Part shown: positions 58,563-64,000 of the stretch, piece by piece
How positions within the stretch are numbered: the stretch's first letter is position 1
Layout: the number at the start of each line of letters is the position of its first letter
Source of the DNA: Microstegium vimineum
Lineage: Eukaryota; Streptophyta; Magnoliopsida; Poales; Poaceae
Direction of reading: 5' to 3'
Length of the DNA stretch: 64,000 bases
Assembly: GCA_022036555.1 (NCBI GenBank)
Contig: CM039129.1
Location: 38,532,051 to 38,596,050 of the forward strand
Translations under genes and position numbers: made by a program
The notes under the pieces: model-generated
Databases searched by the model: none
Told to the model about the DNA's origin: nothing
What the model saw: only the letters and a program-made list of their open reading frames with translations

Positions 58563-60901
58563 GCGGCACCGGCACGCCGGCGGCCACGGTGGCGCGGTTG
58601 GATGATGGCGGTGTGCACTGCCGCGCACAGTGGTTGTCGAGCGGAGCAGAAGCAGAGAGGGACTGGTCGGCCGGGGCGCACCGCACTGCGGATGGTGGCA
58701 GCATGCAGGTGCAGGAGAGAGGTATAGGCAGCTAGGTAAGGTAGGGTCGTACTCGTAGGGACGAGGACGACAGCAGGGGTGGTGGCCACAAAGGTTACGT
58801 AGCTTTCTCTTGCAGTTGCAGACGAAGCAGAGGATCGATCGATGGAGCGATTTCCTGAATTCTGGCCTCATCTTGCATTGCATGGCATCAACAAGAATGC
58901 ACATGGACAAATGCAAAGAAGGCTCTTTACACAACTGTTTCCAGTCTCATGCATCTCACCCCTGCACCTGCCTGCCTGCTGGCTGCATGCAGCTCTGGAT
59001 GGCCGGCCGGCTACACACGCTCAGGGTCAGGCTCATCTGCTGCACCTAGCTAGCGCCGTATAGCCGTCAGCTGGTAGCTCAACAAGGCCTGCGCGCCTGC
59101 TGAGGTCGTGCTTGGAAGCTCGAGAGCGACGTGTCATGCTCATGCATGCCGCCCGGACCCGATGCCCGAAACCTCCCCAGGATCAGGATGGCAGGATTCC
59201 TTTGAATAATAGTAATTCTCTGCCGGGTTTGGGGTTTGAATGGCTTGTTCCCTGCAAGGTAAATAAACTCGTCCATATGAGACAATTGCCATACCACAGG
59301 CACCAGTATCTAGCCAAGCACAACGAATGATAGTCTTTTTTTCTTTTTTTTTACAAAGAAAGAAGAATTATATTATATAAAACCTGGGTACATCAATGCA
59401 TTACAAACACTTTGCCATATGAGATAGTACCCACGTTATGAATAGCGCAACTCAAATCCTAAACTGTTAATCGCTTTGCAGTGTAGATGACCGCACAGGC
59501 AAATACTCGGCAAATACCCTGAGAACAACTGTCCAACGAACGACGGCCAACATTTCTGTAGGTGGAATTGAGAATCTTTTTCTTCTTGCTGATGTCTTCC
59601 TTCTTCTTCTTCTTTCTGCCACCGAAGAATGAGGAAGACTGATCTAAAGGATATTCTCCCTAGTCTTTTCATTGTGGCCAGATCTAACCACAACAAAACG
59701 AAGAAAAGACTGGAGAAAATTATTCCATGACGGCGACGTCATCTCCGCCTTGATGTCGCCGTCCGGAAACAAAGATCAAGATGACGACGTCGAAGTTGTC
59801 GCCCTCGTCTTCAACGAAGCCGCCATGGAGAAGACGATTCCACCCTTTTCCTTCACCATTGCCGGAGAAGATGAGAAGGAGAAGATAAAACTCCAATACC
59901 AAGAACTTTGGCATGGAGAAACCCTAACCCTAAGGACTCGATTTACTGAAGAAACTTATTAAAAACAATGGATCCCCACTTCCTTCAGCCTCTAGAAGGG
60001 AAGGGAGGGGGACCAGCGGCGAGGGCGGCGGCCTTCACCCCGTCTTACGTACCCCTAGCAACGAGTGATAGTCTGATAGCAACGAGTGTAAATTATTGTT
60101 AGCCATGTTTAAAGGAGATATCTTGCATTTCTTCTTTATTAGGGAAGTGAGCTAGAGTTGAAGAGCGTGCTATAAGGTCAAGGGTAGTAATATAAAATCA
60201 AATTCCATCTCCCGTCCCGTGCTATAAATTTGAGATGTGAACCCTGAGAGAGTTGTAAAGTTGTGAAATTCCAAGCCAGATAGCATAATAATTTATTAAT
60301 TAGACTTCAATTCGTTCGGAATGAAATGTTTATTCATTCAGCCAACGGCAGCAGCACCACCACCACCACCACGCACCGATTTATGTCTCTCTCATTCCAA
60401 AATCGGCATTTTGTAAGTTCTTGTTCGATACATTTTTTCGTTTCAAAAAATCCATTTCCCATTGGTGCTGTGACTATATATTTCGGAGCGAATGAAAAAT
60501 CGCAGTCACCAGCATATTAGAATATGATCTAGGACGTGGAGTACGTAGGGTATTGGCGCGGCGGGCATGCACGTTGTAGTGACGTAGACGTACGTAGCCG
60601 TGGGTGCGTGCAACGGGACGGGACACGGGCTGGGACTGGGAGGACACAGGCGCAGGGACCGACAGGCGATCAGCCAGCCAGCAGAGCAGACGACGCGGCA
60701 GCGTCCGTCGATCGTCCAGCCAGCAGAGCGGATATGCGTCGGCGCCATGCATGCGTGGTCGCGGCCATACTGGGGACGCCAGCCGGTCGCGTCGCGTGTG
60801 GGGTGTGGCCAAGGGGATCGATGCACATGGCTGAATGGGCCAGTCGTCGTCGGTCGCGCACATCCATGTACGACGGCGAGGTAGTATGAGTCTTTTTAAT
60901 A
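58563..60901. other. Dof upstream region and repeat-bearing spacer
   Basis: 58563-59100 is the Dof promoter side. At 59335-59352 a T-rich run opens a stretch (to about 59990) that looks like a dispersed element in reverse orientation; within it a frame at 59672-59962 lacks any domain. A (CAC)n patch lies near 60355-60372. 60530-60880 is GC-rich with overlapping frames on both strands and no recognisable gene. Confidence 0.4.
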
Positions 60902-61130
60902 CTCCCTCCGTATCGGAAATAGAAGACGTTTAGGACAGCGACACTGTCTCCAAAACAAAACTTTGACCCTTTATTTTATTAAAAATATTTATGGAAAAAT
61001 GATATAGGTATACTTTTATAAAAATATTTTTCAAAACAAATCTATTAATATAATTTTTACATTTACAAACTCAACAATTTAAAAGTTATATTCGACCGTC
61101 CGTTCGACCGAATTCATTTATAGGAGTTTA
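60902..61130. mobile_element. Stowaway-like MITE, right end lost
   Basis: Starts with TA then CTCCCTCCGTATCGGAAAT at 60902, followed by the AT-rich interior common to these elements (AAAATATTT, TTTTACATTT). No complementary GGAGGGAG end follows, so the right boundary is approximate. Confidence 0.55.
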
Positions 61131-61995
61131 GACCTGTCTGTATCCGAGTCCGAAGATTAACATCCGATACCGTATCTATATCCGAATACTAAAATCAGCA
61201 TATTTATGATGTCGATATCTAATCGTATCATATCCGATATTTCTCATACTATTCGTATTCAAATCCGAATCCGAACATAAATATGAAAACAAATACTTAT
61301 CAACTAAATCCCGTCATTTAATTACTAGCGCTGAGCTCTAGTGCCAAATCCCGCCCTCGCCTACTCATCCCTTGCCGACGACACCAAGTCCACCTGGCCG
61401 CAGCAACTCGGCGCGGAAGGACCGCCGCTCCAACCCGTATACAGATTCAGTTCTTCAGGGTGCCCATGTATATCTTTGTTTTCCACTTTTCCTACGTGTG
61501 CGCGCGCGCGCCTGTCTCAAGCTCAGGGAATTAGTATTGGCATGTGCCGTCTACTCGAAGCTGTTGGTTTTTTCCTCAGTAGATCTATTGTTTCCTAGCT
61601 CTTGGATACAGATGGTAATGCTTCCGATAAATTTGTTACTCGGTATATCCTAATGGAAATAATCATCAAAAACTAATCAGCCAATCAAAAATGTGATCAG
61701 AACCATAATTGTGCGACTTGTAAACTCAACATTATGCACCAAAAAAATTTAGTAATATTCAATTATTTGCAAAGGTGCTTTAGGGTAAAAAAGTCATGCC
61801 CATACTGATTGAGTCATAACATTGTGCCCTGTTTCTGACAGCATGCCCATTCCTGATCTTGCTGGAACTTTCTAAAGAAATTGGTGATTTTTTTTGCCAA
61901 CAAGGAATTCGTGAATGTTTAGTCCTTGATGTTAAACTAAATTATGTACTGCATAAACTTTGATGTTTAAATAAAAATATGATTTCATTGTTTTC
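61131..61995. other. spacer with CCGA-rich repeat, no gene seen
   Basis: 61138-61280 is built from short ATCCGAT/TATCCGA-type motifs, a pattern common in grass dispersed repeats. A (CG)n patch lies near 61501-61511. 61340-61500 has GC-rich frames without recognisable domains. It may be the interior of the Helitron ending at 62948. Confidence 0.4.
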
Positions 61996-62502
61996 TTGAA
62001 AAAACATGTGTTGAAGCTAAAGATTGGCTGCCCGATTATATTGCTCAGAAACATTGACCCTACGAATGGACTTTGTAATGATACCAGACTTATTATACAG
62101 GGATTCCAAAAGAAGACCATAGACGCAGAAAATGTGTTGGGGCAACATGCTGGAAAGCGGGGTTTTCTACCTCGTATACCTTTATGCCCGTCTGACGACG
62201 AGATGTTCCCTTTCCAATTTAAGCGAAAGCAATTCCCTATCCGGCTCAGCTTTGCAATGACTGTTAACAAGGCACAAGGACAAACTATCCCTAATGTTGG
62301 GGCGTACTTACCGGAACACATGTTCTCACATGGTCAATTATATGTAGCACTATCAAGAGCCACAACAAGATCGAATATTATGATCTTAGTTGTGCCAGCT
62401 GTTGAGAAGGATATGAACAAGGGAAAGGGAAAGGGGAAGATGAAACTGTCAAAGGATATATTCACGAAGAATATTGTATATAAAGAGGTTCTAACCACAT
62501 AA
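61996..62502 (+). pseudogene. Helitron PIF1-like helicase, C-terminal fragment
   Basis: Encodes the end of a PIF1-family helicase as carried by Helitrons: LKLKIGCPIILLRNIDPTNG and LCNDTRLII, then FPIRLSFAMTVNKAQGQTI (motif V region) and HGQLYVALSRATTRSN (motif VI, with the catalytic Arg). The frame ends in a Lys/Gly-rich tail and a stop at 62502. Upstream helicase motifs (Walker A and B) and the Rep domain are absent, so it is a 3' fragment. It lies about 450 bases before a Helitron 3' terminus, in the orientation expected for an autonomous element's last exon. Confidence 0.85.
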
Positions 62503-62948
62503 AGGAGGTAGTATCTTGCACTGATATATATTTTTCATTATAGTCAATACTACTTTAGCTTTAAATATTAACAAAAAACTTATATGTAGGATACTTTCAT
62601 AACATCTAGGATTATTGCAAGTGACTACTTGACAGTTGGTGCTTGAGCAGTAATATCCTTCTAATATTATTAAAATGAGTGACATCAAGGTTTATCAGAG
62701 GATACACTTAGGACAAAATTACTCCTCTTAGTTTCACCCAATGGTCTCCCTTCCTCTATGTACACATGTACGATCTATTTGTTTTGCTTGTTAATAAATA
62801 TAATCGATGTACGTTGTTGAGCTCGCGCAATATTGATGTTCTGAAGATCACACTTGCAATATTTTTGTAGGGTAACCATACAATACACACAAATACATAT
62901 ATTATTATAATAATTTATTCCCGTTGCAACGCACGGACATTTACCTAG
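62503..62948 (+). mobile_element. Helitron 3' region and terminus
   Basis: The 3' end has hairpin CCGT-TGCAACGC-ACGG (about 62921-62936), then ACATTTACCTAG ending in CTAG at 62945-62948, followed by T. It shares GCAACGCACGG with the terminus at 48070. Together with the helicase fragment it marks the end of a degraded Helitron; the 5' end was not found. Confidence 0.7.
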
Positions 62949-64000
62949 TATGGTATAAAATGTAAAAACTTAACACTACAAAGTTATAGATTTCATTGAG
63001 AGCGACAACTTTGATATAAAATATATATTCATTTGACTCTACAAAGAAAGATATTATTTTTCTAATACGACAAGCGCTAATATGTGATTATTATGGTGCT
63101 GAAATTTTATATGATTTTTTAGCATCTTAATATCCTCAAACAAGAAAAATCAAAACTAAAAAAAAATTAGATCTTGTCGAGATGTAAAATTTTCATATAA
63201 AAAGTATCTTCATCCGACATTGTATCGAAGAGTTATATGACAAAACAGTATTGTCACGCCAAGAGGAGTAGTGCGACAAACTTTTCCATGACGAAAACGT
63301 TGTCTAACATGAACTTTTGTCGCGCCACATGCGTTAGCATGACGAAAAGAGTTAGATTTTGTTTTTTTTAATTATTGTTGAAATATTAAATAAAAATATT
63401 ATAAATACAACAAAAAAAAAATCCCAACAATAGCGCCACTAAGCCTCCAAAGTGAAATTCTACGTCCCACTATGGGCACCAGGGTTATCTAGACCATACG
63501 ACTACTTTAAGATGCATACCCATTACATGCTACTCCCACCAAACGATGCAACTGGCAGCAACTCTCATAATTGATGGGACACACGAGAAGATAAAGCCGG
63601 GTGGTTGCAAGGCCTTGTGTAGCTGCATTTTCGCCGAGCCTCCAGCAATACCTGCAGGTCGAACATGTTGGCCGTTCATCCCTAGCTAGGGCTAAGATTG
63701 CTTCTGCTTGAGGACATTTCCACAAACAGGCTGTGGGCACGATCGAGCGCGTTCGTTCCATGCCGCCATGGCACTAGACTGGCCTGCGGGAGAGCTGCGG
63801 CGGCGTGACGCGAGTGGCCTTCGGTGTTAGGGAACGCGAAGCGATGCGAGTGTTGTGCGGCGACGAGACACCTATATATATGTGGCAGGTAATGGCCAGG
63901 ACTGCATCGCCAGCTTCGTCGTCGGCATCACGCGCTGCGTCATGGACGACATGACATGCACGTACGTAGCCATGACCCATGAGCAGGTTGATGCAAATTC
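62949..64000. other. spacer, no gene seen
   Basis: AT-rich to 63420, with repeated short motifs such as TGACGAAAA/CATGACGAAAA, then GC-richer with short frames. No domain or splice structure is recognisable; the window ends without a gene. Confidence 0.45.

Noticed and set aside
59921..59933. Interstitial telomere repeat CCCTAACCCTAA
   Set aside because: Only two units, too short to be telomeric; also common by chance near coding-like purine-rich sequence.
60530..60889. Overlapping 100-codon frames on both strands
   Set aside because: GC-rich stretch without recognisable protein features; both strands open.
1..64000. CRISPR arrays, operons, prophage or bacterial features
   Set aside because: Nothing of the kind is present; the gene structure is eukaryotic throughout.

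Overview
This is a plant nuclear window, almost certainly from a grass. The evidence is intron-rich genes with GC-rich first exons, Stowaway MITEs with CTCCCTCCGT ends, two Ty3/gypsy chromovirus-type LTR retrotransposons and two Helitron 3' ends. No prokaryotic, organellar or CRISPR-like organisation is visible.

Five nuclear genes are well supported, all on the minus strand: CTU2, a tRNA 2-thiolation protein (7420-9709, 7 exons); a bHLH factor of the RSL class that controls root hair growth (11669-13020, 4 exons); adenine phosphoribosyltransferase (17052-19461, 6 exons, with a possible organelle-targeting extension); a very large KIN-12/POK-type phragmoplast kinesin (26303-39472, roughly 30 exons, motor domain then long coiled coil); and a single-exon Dof zinc-finger factor (57637-58482). 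Weaker gene remains are a small conserved protein with a microexon (49995-50942), a BED-finger locus (48182-49010), a broken LRR receptor-like protein (52128-53360), a transposase tail (55947-56090) and the C-terminus of a Helitron helicase (61996-62502).

Layout. 1-7.4 kb: no gene, a few MITEs, a tandem repeat and two poly-G tracts. 7.4-19.5 kb: CTU2, RSL-type bHLH and APT, separated by repeat-bearing spacers. 19.9-25.7 kb: a complete but decayed gypsy element with 5-bp target duplications, upstream of APT. 26.3-39.5 kb: the kinesin, whose introns hold a solo LTR and a Stowaway MITE. 40.6-48.1 kb: a probable gene-fragment-carrying Helitron split by a second gypsy element. 48.1-57.5 kb: gene fragments and repeats. 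57.6-58.6 kb: Dof gene. 59-64 kb: repeats and the helicase-bearing end of a second Helitron.

The five genes do not form a pathway; this is ordinary euchromatic gene mixing. No convincing new biological system was found. The most informative observations are the nested Helitron/gypsy structure, in which excising the retroelement and one copy of its target duplication rejoins an exon-like frame; an amber codon at exactly the same gag position in two diverged gypsy elements; pol frames that run through the polypurine tract into the 3' LTR in both elements; and single-base frame breaks in short G runs of two otherwise intact genes, which may be sequence errors rather than biology.
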